A DNA stretch of 64,000 nucleotides, from positions 124,001 through 188,000 of the forward strand of contig CAYXMM010000005.1 in assembly GCA_964465945.1 (NCBI GenBank). Direction: 5' to 3'. The position numbers and the translations under genes are program-made. The stretch comes from JAJRPT01 sp964465945 (GTDB lineage: Bacteria; Bacteroidota; Ignavibacteria; Kapaibacteriales; UBA2268). The notes under the pieces are model-generated. The model was not told the DNA's origin. It saw nothing but the letters and a program-made list of their open reading frames with translations, and did not search any database. Below are positions 55,081-63,185 of the stretch, piece by piece. Every line of letters begins with the position of its first letter. Position 1 is the stretch's first letter.

Positions 55081-55743
55081 ATGAATCATAAAATTAAATT
55101 TGAGAACATTGACTTTGACGCCATTCTATGTCTGAATGGCGAAATTTCACATTTCGAATATATAAACGAAAGCAAAGGTAGAATATATTGTGCCGATGGA
55201 GCAGCAAACAAACTCATTGAACAAAATATAATTCCTGATTATATCATAGGTGATTTAGATTCAATAAATTACAACCATTTATCATTAAATTACCCCAATA
55301 TTAATTTTCATAAATTTAACTCCCAAGAAACTAACGACTTTGAAAAGTGTTTAAAATTCCTAAAAAAACTGAATAAAATAAATATTCTGCTATTTGGAAT
55401 GCAAGGTGGGGAATTAGAACATACTTTAAATAATTGGAGTGTATTAAAAAGATATTCTAATCAGCTTAATTTAATTGTTTTACATAATGACAGATATGCT
55501 TTTGTAGTTAAACAAAACATTGAAATAATTTTAAAGAAAAACGAAACAATATCTATAATCCCTCAGACAACTTGCACTCTTAAAACAAGAGGTTTAGTTT
55601 GGAACTTAAATAGTGAAACACTTGAATTAGGTAAAAGAGAAGGAGCAAGAAATTCTGTAAAATCACAAAGTGTCGCTATCGAATTAATAGAAGGTGAGTA
55701 TTTACTATTTATAGATTCACGCTACCCAGCAGTAATAATTTAA
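55081..55743 (+). CDS. thiN: Thiamine pyrophosphokinase
   Basis: About 220 residues from the ATG at 55081; the frame is open further upstream, but that stretch lies in the intergenic region and fRMsr gene. YCADGAANKLIEQNIIPDYIIGDLDSI gives the ATP/thiamine site, and ETNDFEKCLKFLKK the second acidic group. The C-terminal beta domain ends in SVAIELIEGEYLLFID-like strands. It transfers pyrophosphate from ATP to thiamine, making TPP. It is single and divergent from the fRMsr run. Confidence 0.92.
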   Translation: MNHKIKFENIDFDAILCLNGEISHFEYINESKGRIYCADGAANKLIEQNIIPDYIIGDLDSINYNHLSLNYPNINFHKFNSQETNDFEKCLKFLKKLNKINILLFGMQGGELEHTLNNWSVLKRYSNQLNLIVLHNDRYAFVVKQNIEIILKKNETISIIPQTTCTLKTRGLVWNLNSETLELGKREGARNSVKSQSVAIELIEGEYLLFIDSRYPAVII

Positions 55744-55815
55744 TTTTTAGACATACTTTTTTTATCTAATCATAAATAACAAAGACTTAAAAATGTATTT
55801 CATTTTTTACCGCTT

Positions 55816-56376
55816 TTAATAATATTTATTAGATTCCTTCTCAGTCCATAGTGGATTTAGTTGAAGTATTTCATTATAAATTTTACATTCTTGTGTATGG
55901 GCACCTCTGATTGTTCCTGTGCTCATTAAAAATTCATTAGTTATTTCTGGTCCTGTGAATTTGAATTGCTTTTTAAATAATTTAACCCATTCATTTAATG
56001 TTAAACTATTATTAGATTTCAACCAATTAATAAACGAACCGTTAGTGTTTTGAATTTTTAATATTGCATTAGCGTTATATATTGCCGCATTAATTTTTAA
56101 TTTATTTCTAATTATTCCCTTGTCATTCACCAACCTTTCAAAGTCCTCGTCGCCATAGTTAGCTACTTTTTCGATGTTGAATCCATCAAACGCATTTTCA
56201 AAGTTTTTCTTCTTATTTAATATTATCGTCCAGTTTAATCCTGCTTGAAAAATCTCTAATATCAATCGCCCAAACAACTCGTTGTCCGAATACATTGGAA
56301 AACCATACTCGTTATCATGATAATATCGATGAACATTATCTATTTTTAAATCTTTCACATATTCACAATAAGACAA
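55816..56376 (-). CDS. tag: DNA-3-methyladenine glycosylase I
   Basis: A 186-residue HhH-type base-excision enzyme removing 3-methyladenine. The zinc site is complete: C4, H20 (in YHDNEYG), and the pair H160 and C164 (HTQEC). LNWTIILNKKKNFENAFDGF and IIRNKLKINAAIYNA carry the active-site helices. The length matches E. coli Tag. It follows the terminator of the 56.4-58.4 kb lipoprotein gene, so it needs its own promoter, which I did not find. Confidence 0.94.
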   Translation of the reverse strand: MSYCEYVKDLKIDNVHRYYHDNEYGFPMYSDNELFGRLILEIFQAGLNWTIILNKKKNFENAFDGFNIEKVANYGDEDFERLVNDKGIIRNKLKINAAIYNANAILKIQNTNGSFINWLKSNNSLTLNEWVKLFKKQFKFTGPEITNEFLMSTGTIRGAHTQECKIYNEILQLNPLWTEKESNKYY

Positions 56377-56390
56377 TTTACCCTCAAAAA

Positions 56391-56416
56391 AAATTGCACT
56401 CCGACGAGTGCAATTT
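56391..56416 (-). terminator. Intrinsic terminator of the repeat-bearing lipoprotein gene
   Basis: AAATTGCACTC, loop CGAC, GAGTGCAATTT gives an 11-bp stem. Read on the minus strand it is followed by an eight-base T run. It lies 5 bases beyond the gene stop at 56422. Confidence 0.88.
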
Positions 56417-56421
56417 AAAGT

Positions 56422-58425
56422 TTATTTTTTTAATTTAAAAGTTTCTTGATAAACTTTACATTCTTTAATCTCCCACGTCGTTTCTAGCGATTTGTAACCG
56501 TCTTTTTTGATAACTATTGTATACTTACCTTTACACAAGTCTTCTGCTACGAAATGTCCGTCAACATTTGTTTTCCCTTCTGCTACTTTTATGCCGCCAA
56601 GCCAATACTCAACGTCTGCACTATCAATATATTTACCTTGTTCATCTTTTGCATATATTTTTATTGTGGCATCGCAACAAGTATCTTTCTCATTAGGAGT
56701 TAAAGTTTTTGTAATTGTTAAAGAGTCGTGGCATTTAACTTCATAAGTAAATTCCATTCTTTGATAATCTTCTGACTCAATTACAATAGTATATTTACCT
56801 TCGCAAAGTTCCTCAAATCTTGCTTTACCATTTTCTGATTTTTTAGATTTATTTTCTTTACCTTCTTTTTTAAGAATTACTGTTCCATTAACTTTTTCAT
56901 TGTTTTTGTTTTGAAGATATATATCTAAAGTAGCATCGCAACATTCTTCCTCTTTTTTAGTCATTGTTTTTTCTATTTCGATAGTTTTGTTGCAGCCAAT
57001 TTCGACTTCAAAAGTTAAAGCTTCGTAGCCCTCTTTTTTGATTACAATTTTGTACTTACCTTCGCAAACGCCATCAATTACGGCTTTTCCGTCTTTTACT
57101 ACTGGGTCTTCAATGGCTTTATCGCTTTTGTAAAGGATTACTTTCGCACCTTCGATTATATTGCCGTCTTTATCTTTCGGATAAAATTTCATAATTCCAT
57201 CGCAACAAGTATCTTTCTCATTAGGAGTTAAAGTTTTTGCAATTGTTAAAGAGTCGTGGCATTTAACTTCATAAGTAAATTCCATTCTTTGATAATCTTC
57301 TGACTCAATTACAATAGTATATTTACCTTCGCAAAGTTCCTCAAATCTTGCTTTACCATTTTCTGATTTTTTAGATTTATTTTCTTTACCTTCTTTTTTA
57401 AGAATTACTGTTCCATTAACTTTTTCATTGTTTTTGTTTTGAAGATATATATCTAAAGTAGCATCGCAACATTCTTCCTCTTTTTTAGTCATTGTTTTTT
57501 CTATTTCGATAGTTTTGTTGCAGCCAATTTCGACTTCAAAAGTTAAAGCTTCGTAGCCCTCTTTTTTGATTACAATTTTGTACTTACCTTCGCAAACGCC
57601 ATCAATTACGGCTTTTCCGTCTTTTACTACTGGGTCTTCAATGGCTTTATCGCTTTTGTAAAGGATTACTTTCGCACCTTCGATTATATTGCCGTCTTTA
57701 TCTTTCGGATAAAATTTCATAATTCCATCGCAACAAGTATCTTTCTCATCTTGTTTTAACTGCATATACAAAGTAGAATAGTAATTCTTTTCTTCATCAA
57801 TTTTCACCTCTACTTTTTCAGATGACTGTCCTTCAAAAAATGCTTGAATACTATAATCACCAGGGCACATCTCATTAAAAGTAAAATTACCTTTATCATT
57901 TGTATGTGATTTTCTTATTAATTTGTCTCCACGATAAACTAAAACTTTTGCTTTATCTAATGGATTTTCTACTATTTCACTATTTTCTTCATTTGTATAA
58001 GTTCCCGATACTTGCAATGTTAAAGTTGATTGGCATTCTTCTTTTCTATCACCTTTTAGAAAAGTTTTTGTTCCGCTTTTTTGTAAGTCTTTAATTTTAT
58101 ACTTCTTATTTTGAAAATCTTCATGTTGGATTACGGCGTAAACATTATCAATTTCAGGAATAGAAATGGAAAAATTACCATCTTCATCAGTGGTATCTGA
58201 GCCAATAAATTTATCACTTAAAAAGCCAGGTTGCGCTTTTGAGTTTGATTGAACCTCTTCGTAAAATTCAATTTCAGCTAATGGCACCGGTAAATCTTGG
58301 CTATCAGTTATGATACCTGATAACAGAACATTTGTCATTTTGTCGTCATTATCGTCGTCTTCTTTACAAGAATAAACAATAACCATAATTGCAAGTATCA
58401 ATATACTTAGTATATATTTTTTCAT
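56422..58425 (-). CDS. Lipoprotein with seven Cys-rich Ig/CnaB-like domains, including a 176-residue tandem duplication
   Basis: A 667-residue lipoprotein (lipid Cys C20 in VYSC) followed by an acidic linker. Domains in order are a carboxypeptidase-regulatory-like domain (about 32-122), a CnaB-like domain (about 130-225), then A1 (231-318), B1 (319-406), A2 (407-494), B2 (495-582) and a final domain C (583-667). Domains A, B and C share CC near the start, LCEGKY/VCEGKY in the middle (LCKGKY in C), and a later Cys, four cysteines per domain, suggesting disulfides. A1-B1 and A2-B2 are nearly identical at DNA level. It is probably a surface stalk or adhesin-like spacer. A -7-like box (TATTTTTG on the minus strand, 58488-58495) lies upstream. 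Confidence 0.82.
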   Translation of the reverse strand: MKKYILSILILAIMVIVYSCKEDDDNDDKMTNVLLSGIITDSQDLPVPLAEIEFYEEVQSNSKAQPGFLSDKFIGSDTTDEDGNFSISIPEIDNVYAVIQHEDFQNKKYKIKDLQKSGTKTFLKGDRKEECQSTLTLQVSGTYTNEENSEIVENPLDKAKVLVYRGDKLIRKSHTNDKGNFTFNEMCPGDYSIQAFFEGQSSEKVEVKIDEEKNYYSTLYMQLKQDEKDTCCDGIMKFYPKDKDGNIIEGAKVILYKSDKAIEDPVVKDGKAVIDGVCEGKYKIVIKKEGYEALTFEVEIGCNKTIEIEKTMTKKEEECCDATLDIYLQNKNNEKVNGTVILKKEGKENKSKKSENGKARFEELCEGKYTIVIESEDYQRMEFTYEVKCHDSLTIAKTLTPNEKDTCCDGIMKFYPKDKDGNIIEGAKVILYKSDKAIEDPVVKDGKAVIDGVCEGKYKIVIKKEGYEALTFEVEIGCNKTIEIEKTMTKKEEECCDATLDIYLQNKNNEKVNGTVILKKEGKENKSKKSENGKARFEELCEGKYTIVIESEDYQRMEFTYEVKCHDSLTITKTLTPNEKDTCCDATIKIYAKDEQGKYIDSADVEYWLGGIKVAEGKTNVDGHFVAEDLCKGKYTIVIKKDGYKSLETTWEIKECKVYQETFKLKK
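56681..57736 (-). repeat. 528-bp in-frame tandem duplication (two units)
   Basis: Unit 56681-57208 and unit 57209-57736 are 528 bases each (176 codons). By eye they differ at a single base (GTAATTG versus GCAATTG near 56711/57239), changing one Thr to Ala. A short extra stretch beyond 57736 matches the unit start, as expected for a tandem array. It lies wholly inside the lipoprotein gene. Confidence 0.95.
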
Positions 58426-58496
58426 TAAAATACCCCTATTTTTTTATTATAAACTTTTGAAGTTACACTTTAATATTAAAATCGTTACAAAAATAA

Positions 58497-58937
58497 TTAA
58501 TTTATTTTTTTAAGTTTATCCCAAACGGACTTTTGTTGTTTTAAGAATTTTTCTTTATTATTATCATTTTTTTCTTTTAAATATTTTTCCAATAAATCAT
58601 TAGATAGTTTCAGCTCTTCATATACACTAATGACTTCTAAAATTAAATCTGCATCTTGTTGAGATTCAACAATTTGATATAATTCTTTTAAATTTAATGC
58701 AATTTGAGATGAAATACTCAATAAAGAAGTTGCTAACACTTTAATTTCGGATTCTTTTATAGTCGTAATTTCACTTGATTTATAAATCAAATCTTGTGAA
58801 AGATATATCAAGTAAATATTTGATGATGTAAGATTTCCGACAATAGAGCTTAGCTCTGTATTATAATTTTCGCGCATTTTTAAATCTTGTGCGTTGCAAA
58901 CTTGAATTATAAAAATAATAACTAATAAGTATTTCAT
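58497..58937 (-). CDS. Small exported helical protein of unknown function
   Basis: A 146-residue protein with a signal peptide (cut near CNAQ). The mature part is almost wholly helical (about 20-140), with heptad-like Leu/Ile spacing and a Lys-rich C-terminus, which suggests a helical bundle. I do not recognise a family. Its start overlaps the stop of the threonine aldolase gene by 4 bases, so the two are co-expressed, although no functional link is evident. Confidence 0.65.
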   Translation of the reverse strand: MKYLLVIIFIIQVCNAQDLKMRENYNTELSSIVGNLTSSNIYLIYLSQDLIYKSSEITTIKESEIKVLATSLLSISSQIALNLKELYQIVESQQDADLILEVISVYEELKLSNDLLEKYLKEKNDNNKEKFLKQQKSVWDKLKKIN

Positions 58938-59968
58938 AAGTCCTCTAAAATTTTTGTGATTATTTTTGATGCTGAATTTAGCATATCAAAATCAACATCA
59001 AGATGAACTACAGTTCTGATTCTATTATTACCTATATGTGAAAGTAAAACTCCAGCACTTTTGCAACTTTGAACAAAAAGGTTCGCATTTATCTTATCGT
59101 CAATTTTAAATGTAACTATATTTGTTTGAATATATTCTAAACTTAATTCGATTTTGTTTGATTTAGAAATTAACTTAGCAAATTCCCTTGCATTCTCATT
59201 GTCAATAGCAATTTTATCAAGATTATGATTTAAAGCATATAAACATGCGCCTGCCAAAACACCTGCCTGTCGCATACCTCCGCCTAATATTTTGCGCCAT
59301 TTTAGTGCTTTTTCTCTGTCTTCCTTACTACCTAAAAAAACAGAACCAACAGGTGCACCCATACCTTTTGAAAAACAAACTGATAGTGTATCAAAATCTT
59401 CTGCCATTTGATGAAGTGGAATACCCGTTGTTCTGTGTGCGTTCCAAATTCTTGCACCATCTAAGTGCAACTTAATATTATTTTCTTTGGCTAAGCTAAA
59501 AAGTTTTTTAATATATTCCTGACTAATTATTGTTCCGCCGTGTCTATTATGTGTATTTTCTAAACAAATTAGAGTAGTTTTTGGAAAGTAATAAACATCA
59601 TCTCTAATTGCATTTTTTACTTCATTAATAGGCATTTCGCCAAAACTTGAAGATATACATCGTAATTGCACTCTTGAAAGAATAGATGCTGCTGCTGTTT
59701 CATAATAAAAAATATGTGAATCACTTTCAACAATAACTTCATCACCTGTATTAGTGTTTACTAATAGAGAAATTTGATTTGACATTGTTCCAGAAGGAAC
59801 AAATAGAGCCGCCTCTTTTTGAAATAATTTTGCTACTTGACTTTCAAGTTCATTTATAGTTGGGTCTTCGCCATAAACATCATCTCCAAGCTCAGAGTTT
59901 AACATATTGTTTAACATTTCAGGACTTGGCTTAGTTACTGTATCGCTTCTTAAATCAATAAATTTCAT
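58934..59968 (-). CDS. ltaE: Low-specificity L-threonine aldolase
   Basis: A 344-residue PLP enzyme cleaving threonine to glycine and acetaldehyde. IDLRSDTVTKPSPEM at the N-terminus, GDDVYGEDPTINELE, FVPSGTMSNQI, HLDGARIWNA (PLP Asp) and the Schiff-base lysine K201 in CFSKGMGAPVGS are all present. The length is normal. It is upstream of, and overlaps, the small helical exported protein gene. Confidence 0.95.
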   Translation of the reverse strand: MKFIDLRSDTVTKPSPEMLNNMLNSELGDDVYGEDPTINELESQVAKLFQKEAALFVPSGTMSNQISLLVNTNTGDEVIVESDSHIFYYETAAASILSRVQLRCISSSFGEMPINEVKNAIRDDVYYFPKTTLICLENTHNRHGGTIISQEYIKKLFSLAKENNIKLHLDGARIWNAHRTTGIPLHQMAEDFDTLSVCFSKGMGAPVGSVFLGSKEDREKALKWRKILGGGMRQAGVLAGACLYALNHNLDKIAIDNENAREFAKLISKSNKIELSLEYIQTNIVTFKIDDKINANLFVQSCKSAGVLLSHIGNNRIRTVVHLDVDFDMLNSASKIITKILEDL

Positions 59969-60084
59969 TTCTTTGTATTTAATTTCAAATAAACAACTAA
60001 ATTACAAAAATTAGAAATACTGGCAAATTTAATTATAAATATATACTAAAAAATCAATTCTTTTTGTGAAATTTTAACAATAAC

Positions 60085-60115
60085 TTTGATAAAAAAAAAT
60101 GTTACTATATATTTG
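60085..60115 (+). promoter_or_regulatory. Bacteroidota-type promoter upstream of the PsbP/DcrB-like lipoprotein
   Basis: TTTG at 60085-60088, a 19-base spacer, and TATATTTG at 60108-60115 fit TTTG-N19-TAnnTTTG. Transcription should begin near 60122, giving a leader of about 40 bases that carries AGGA 7 bases before the ATG at 60162. Confidence 0.72.
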
Positions 60116-60161
60116 TAAATGATTTTTTGACAAAATAAAAAATTTAATTTAGGATTTGTAT

Positions 60162-61184
60162 ATGTTAAAAATAAAAAGTATTCCTTTGGTACTTTTAATT
60201 ATGGCTTTGATTTCTTGTGAAAATAAACCCAAAATAGTCGAAATGGGGGATTTTAAAGAATACATTGATAATACATTAAATATGGGTATGAAATACCCTG
60301 GTAATTGGAATGTGATAAAAGAAGAAGGAAAAAGCTTTTACGCTAATTCTATGAAAAATGGTGAGGAGCGATTAATCACTTTTGCTTCAAATGGAGCGCC
60401 AATAGCAGGATTTAGTATGATGGCTATTAAACTTGATTCTAATACTACAATGGAAAAAGTAGAACAAAGTTTAAGAGAGTTCAAAGCATCTGCTTATGAT
60501 GCTGATGAAATTCTTAATATTGACGGAGTTAAAGTTAAGAAAATGACATACGGATTTCAGTTGAATGACGGGTTTTGCAAGGGCTTTACTATTGTAGGTC
60601 AAAAAGATTCTACTATGGCAACTGTTATTAAGTTTAAAACTTTTGTCGATTCTTATAAAGAGTACGAGCCAAAACTAAAAGAAATTATTGCTTCAATTAC
60701 ATTAGCGCAAACTCCACCAGAAAGAAGTGATACATTATTTATTTCAAGTAGTGAATTTCCTTTCCCTTCTGATACTTTAACTAGTAAATCAGGACAAGGT
60801 TTCACAATCAATATCCCTAAAAACTTTAAAGCAAGTAAATCAAGTGCCGCTGGTGCTGAGTTCTCACAAAAGTATGATGGTGAAAGAAGAGGCGATTCTT
60901 ATGTGCAAGTTGATGTCATTGATGCATCAAAACAAAGTAATTTAAAGAAAATTGTTGAGCAAACTACTAAAGCTATTCCTAATAAAAAAGAATCTAACTT
61001 GAAAATTTCTGGCTTAGATGCTGTTTTAATTGAATACTCTGCTTCCGCTCAAATTCAAAGACGTTTATACTATATCGTTAAAAATAAAAAATTATATAGA
61101 GTAACTGTTGACTGGTTTAAAGGAGAACAAAAAGAATATTTACCAGTATTTGAAAAAGTTGTTAATAGTATTAAAATACAATAA
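60162..61184 (+). CDS. Lipoprotein with two PsbP/DcrB-like domains
   Basis: About 340 residues from the ATG at 60162 (AGGA 7 bases upstream; a TTG at 60156 is possible). The lipoprotein signal ends in LISC. The N-terminal half (about 28-180: MGMKYPGNWNVIKEEG, MEKVEQSLREFKA, DGVKVKKMTYGF, KEIIASITL) and C-terminal half (about 205-340: FTINIPKNFKASKS, SGLDAVLIEYSAS, KLYRVTVDWFKG, VVNSIKI) follow the same order of strands and helices. The protein therefore looks like two PsbP/DcrB-like domains in tandem. Substrate and role are unknown. Confidence 0.75.
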   Translation: MLKIKSIPLVLLIMALISCENKPKIVEMGDFKEYIDNTLNMGMKYPGNWNVIKEEGKSFYANSMKNGEERLITFASNGAPIAGFSMMAIKLDSNTTMEKVEQSLREFKASAYDADEILNIDGVKVKKMTYGFQLNDGFCKGFTIVGQKDSTMATVIKFKTFVDSYKEYEPKLKEIIASITLAQTPPERSDTLFISSSEFPFPSDTLTSKSGQGFTINIPKNFKASKSSAAGAEFSQKYDGERRGDSYVQVDVIDASKQSNLKKIVEQTTKAIPNKKESNLKISGLDAVLIEYSASAQIQRRLYYIVKNKKLYRVTVDWFKGEQKEYLPVFEKVVNSIKIQ

Positions 61185-61207
61185 GATACTCTGAATTGAT
61201 ATATGAA

Positions 61208-61230
61208 AAAGCCACCATTAAGGTGGCTTT
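61208..61230. terminator. Bidirectional intrinsic terminator
   Basis: AAAGCCACC, loop ATTAA, GGTGGCTTT gives a 9-bp stem with a T-rich tail on the plus side and A-run before it. It lies between the plus-strand lipoprotein gene and the converging gene at 61235. Confidence 0.88.
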
Positions 61231-61234
61231 TCTT

Positions 61235-61672
61235 TTATCTATAATCACCTTCTAACTCAAACCAAATATCAAGCCCTTGCGAAATTAAATACTCACGCTC
61301 TTGCTCTGAAATTAATATAGCAATTCTATCTTTATTTGAACGACAGGCAAGAAATTCAATGTCTTTACGAATGAATGATGGGTCTTCAACAAAATGATTT
61401 CGCCAGTATGAGAAATTCTTACTTAAAACCCACTCTTTAATTTCAGAAGTATTTTTATACCTCACCGATTTATTAGAACCGAATATCTTTTTTCTTTTTT
61501 CATATTCTTTTACTTTATATTTCCTTAGCAAAATAAACTCTTTTTGCATCATCCAATCATGCCAGAGTATATTAAATTCTACAAACTCAGCTTGATTGAT
61601 TACTAAGTTTATTAGTAAACCCCAGTGTCTGTCTATGTTTTCCTCTGGCTCAAATAAAAAGTATTTTTTCAT
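61235..61672 (-). CDS. Hypothetical cytoplasmic protein, 145 aa
   Basis: A 145-residue soluble protein rich in Lys, Glu and aromatics (WGLLINLVINQAEF, ILWHDWMMQKEF, SYWRNHFVED), with no signal peptide, membrane segment or family I recognise. It ends with LDIWFELEGDYR. It is a solitary gene followed by a good terminator, and its start is only 28 bases from the divergent lipoprotein start at 61701, so the two promoters must overlap or lie inside the genes. Confidence 0.65.
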   Translation of the reverse strand: MKKYFLFEPEENIDRHWGLLINLVINQAEFVEFNILWHDWMMQKEFILLRKYKVKEYEKRKKIFGSNKSVRYKNTSEIKEWVLSKNFSYWRNHFVEDPSFIRKDIEFLACRSNKDRIAILISEQEREYLISQGLDIWFELEGDYR

Positions 61673-61700
61673 TTATAAAAAATTTGGTAATTTGAAAATT

Positions 61701-62324
61701 ATGGAAATCAAATATAATAAATTGAAATCAAGTTTTGTTATTTTCTTAACCATATTCTCACTTTTAGCTTGTGAGTGTGTTAATGATGTGAATACCGAAA
61801 AAGAGAATATTCCTAATCAAAATACTGAAATTTCAATAATTAACTTATTAGATAACAATAAAAGTTTAGCCACTTATTGTAATGATATTTTTATCGAAGA
61901 TTTAGACTTTAAAGTCTATAACTCAATCCCTAAAAAATATATGTCTGGTAGATTTGTTTTGAGTTTCCGTGAAAAAGAAGAAGTAATTTATATCTCTTCA
62001 TTGAATTTGTTAGAATCAGAACGATACTTTTCATTTATTTATGAAAATCAAAAACAAAAGAGATTTATAATTAGGCAGGCGATTAAAAATAATATTAGAG
62101 TCTGGAATTTGAATGATACAAGTATTGATTTAACTTTATTCAGTAATAATTTGTTATATAATTCTGTAATTAAAAACAATTCAATTGAAGAGTTTCAAAT
62201 TAATAATTTCCCAGTTAATTTTAATTTAAGTTTAAATGGACTAAATATTAACAAAGATATTAACTTAAATAACATCTCCGAAATTGTAATTTACAATAAC
62301 CAAATCCTAACTTTTGAATATTAA
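61701..62324 (+). CDS. Lipoprotein of unknown function
   Basis: About 207 residues from the ATG at 61701; the frame is open further upstream, but that part overlaps the divergent gene and would bury the signal. The lipoprotein signal ends in SLLACEC, giving two cysteines, the first being the likely lipid site. The rest is beta-rich and Asn/Ile-rich, with no recognised motif. The 3' end overlaps the converging small membrane protein gene by 4 bases. Confidence 0.65.
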   Translation: MEIKYNKLKSSFVIFLTIFSLLACECVNDVNTEKENIPNQNTEISIINLLDNNKSLATYCNDIFIEDLDFKVYNSIPKKYMSGRFVLSFREKEEVIYISSLNLLESERYFSFIYENQKQKRFIIRQAIKNNIRVWNLNDTSIDLTLFSNNLLYNSVIKNNSIEEFQINNFPVNFNLSLNGLNINKDINLNNISEIVIYNNQILTFEY

Positions 62325-62554
62325 TTATATAACAACGAGTAAATTAAAACGCCACTGAAAGTTCCAGTTATCGCTAATATTATATTATTTACAATCCTAT
62401 TTTTTGAAATAAAAAGAAGCCCGAATAAGACTAATAATACAGCCCAAAACTTTTGGATAATCTCAATTTCACCTATTAATCTAATCGTATTCATTTGCAA
62501 TATTAAAATACCCAAGCTAATAAACAAAAAAGCATAGAAAAACTTTTTATTCAT
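62321..62554 (-). CDS. Small membrane protein (LiaF/DUF5668-like)
   Basis: A 77-residue protein with three predicted membrane segments (about 5-21, 33-50 and 54-74). The pattern FWAVLLVLFGLLFI followed by a short basic loop resembles DUF5668/LiaF transmembrane domains, which are often encoded beside PspC. It lies 4 bases after the PspC gene on the same strand, supporting a shared envelope-stress role by inference. Confidence 0.65.
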   Translation of the reverse strand: MNKKFFYAFLFISLGILILQMNTIRLIGEIEIIQKFWAVLLVLFGLLFISKNRIVNNIILAITGTFSGVLIYSLLYN

Positions 62555-62558
62555 CTTT

Positions 62559-63032
62559 TTAGCTCTTTCTATTAATTAAAATATAGAAACCAATAGCGAT
62601 TAATATGCTTGGAAAAATAAATTCAAATTCAAGAAAATCAAAGTAATTTTCTAATAGAATCATTGCACCAATTCCAATTAATGTAATTCCAATAAAATTT
62701 TTGGCTTTTGAGTTTGAAGTTTCTTGTGGCTCGTTATAATTCGACTGTTGCCAATCATAATTTGCGTTTTCTGAATTAAATTCAGCATTTTGCTCATAAG
62801 TATTACTTTCAGGATTAAATGGCGGTGCATAAGCATTATTAAATGCAATTTGATTTTTCGGAACAATAATCATTGCTAAGATATAAACTAAAATTGAAGA
62901 ACCCCAGCCGAAAATAGAAACAACAAAAATTATACGAACTATAACTGGGTCAATATTAAAATACTCAGCAATCCCACCACAAACTCCTCCAATTACTTTC
63001 TGATTTTGAGAACGAAACAATTTCTTTGACAT
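62559..63032 (-). CDS. PspC domain protein
   Basis: A 157-residue protein whose N-terminal PspC domain (about 3-60) reads KLFRSQNQKVIGGVCGGIAEYFNIDPVIVRI and then a membrane helix ending in AMIIVPKN. A polar Asn/Gln/Glu-rich linker follows (about 62-115), and then two short helices at the C-terminus (DUF5668-like, FIGITLIGIGAMILL). PspC proteins take part in membrane-stress sensing (phage shock response). There is no pspA or pspB nearby. It is paired with the small membrane protein downstream. Confidence 0.88.
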   Translation of the reverse strand: MSKKLFRSQNQKVIGGVCGGIAEYFNIDPVIVRIIFVVSIFGWGSSILVYILAMIIVPKNQIAFNNAYAPPFNPESNTYEQNAEFNSENANYDWQQSNYNEPQETSNSKAKNFIGITLIGIGAMILLENYFDFLEFEFIFPSILIAIGFYILINRKS

Positions 63033-63185
63033 ATTTAATTCCTTAAATGAATTTAACTTATAAACAGAAAACGGAGAGTAAAATAAAAAGTTGCAGAGAA
63101 ATAAAAAATGTTTTTGTATATTTGTAAAAGGCTAATAATAATTGAAGAATAAGTATATTTACATTTTCAAAATAGAGGTGAAAAA

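Noticed and set aside
56681..57736. CRISPR or mobile-element explanation of the long repeat
   Set aside because: The units are 528 bases, contiguous, in frame and protein-coding, without spacers, terminal inverted repeats or a transposase.
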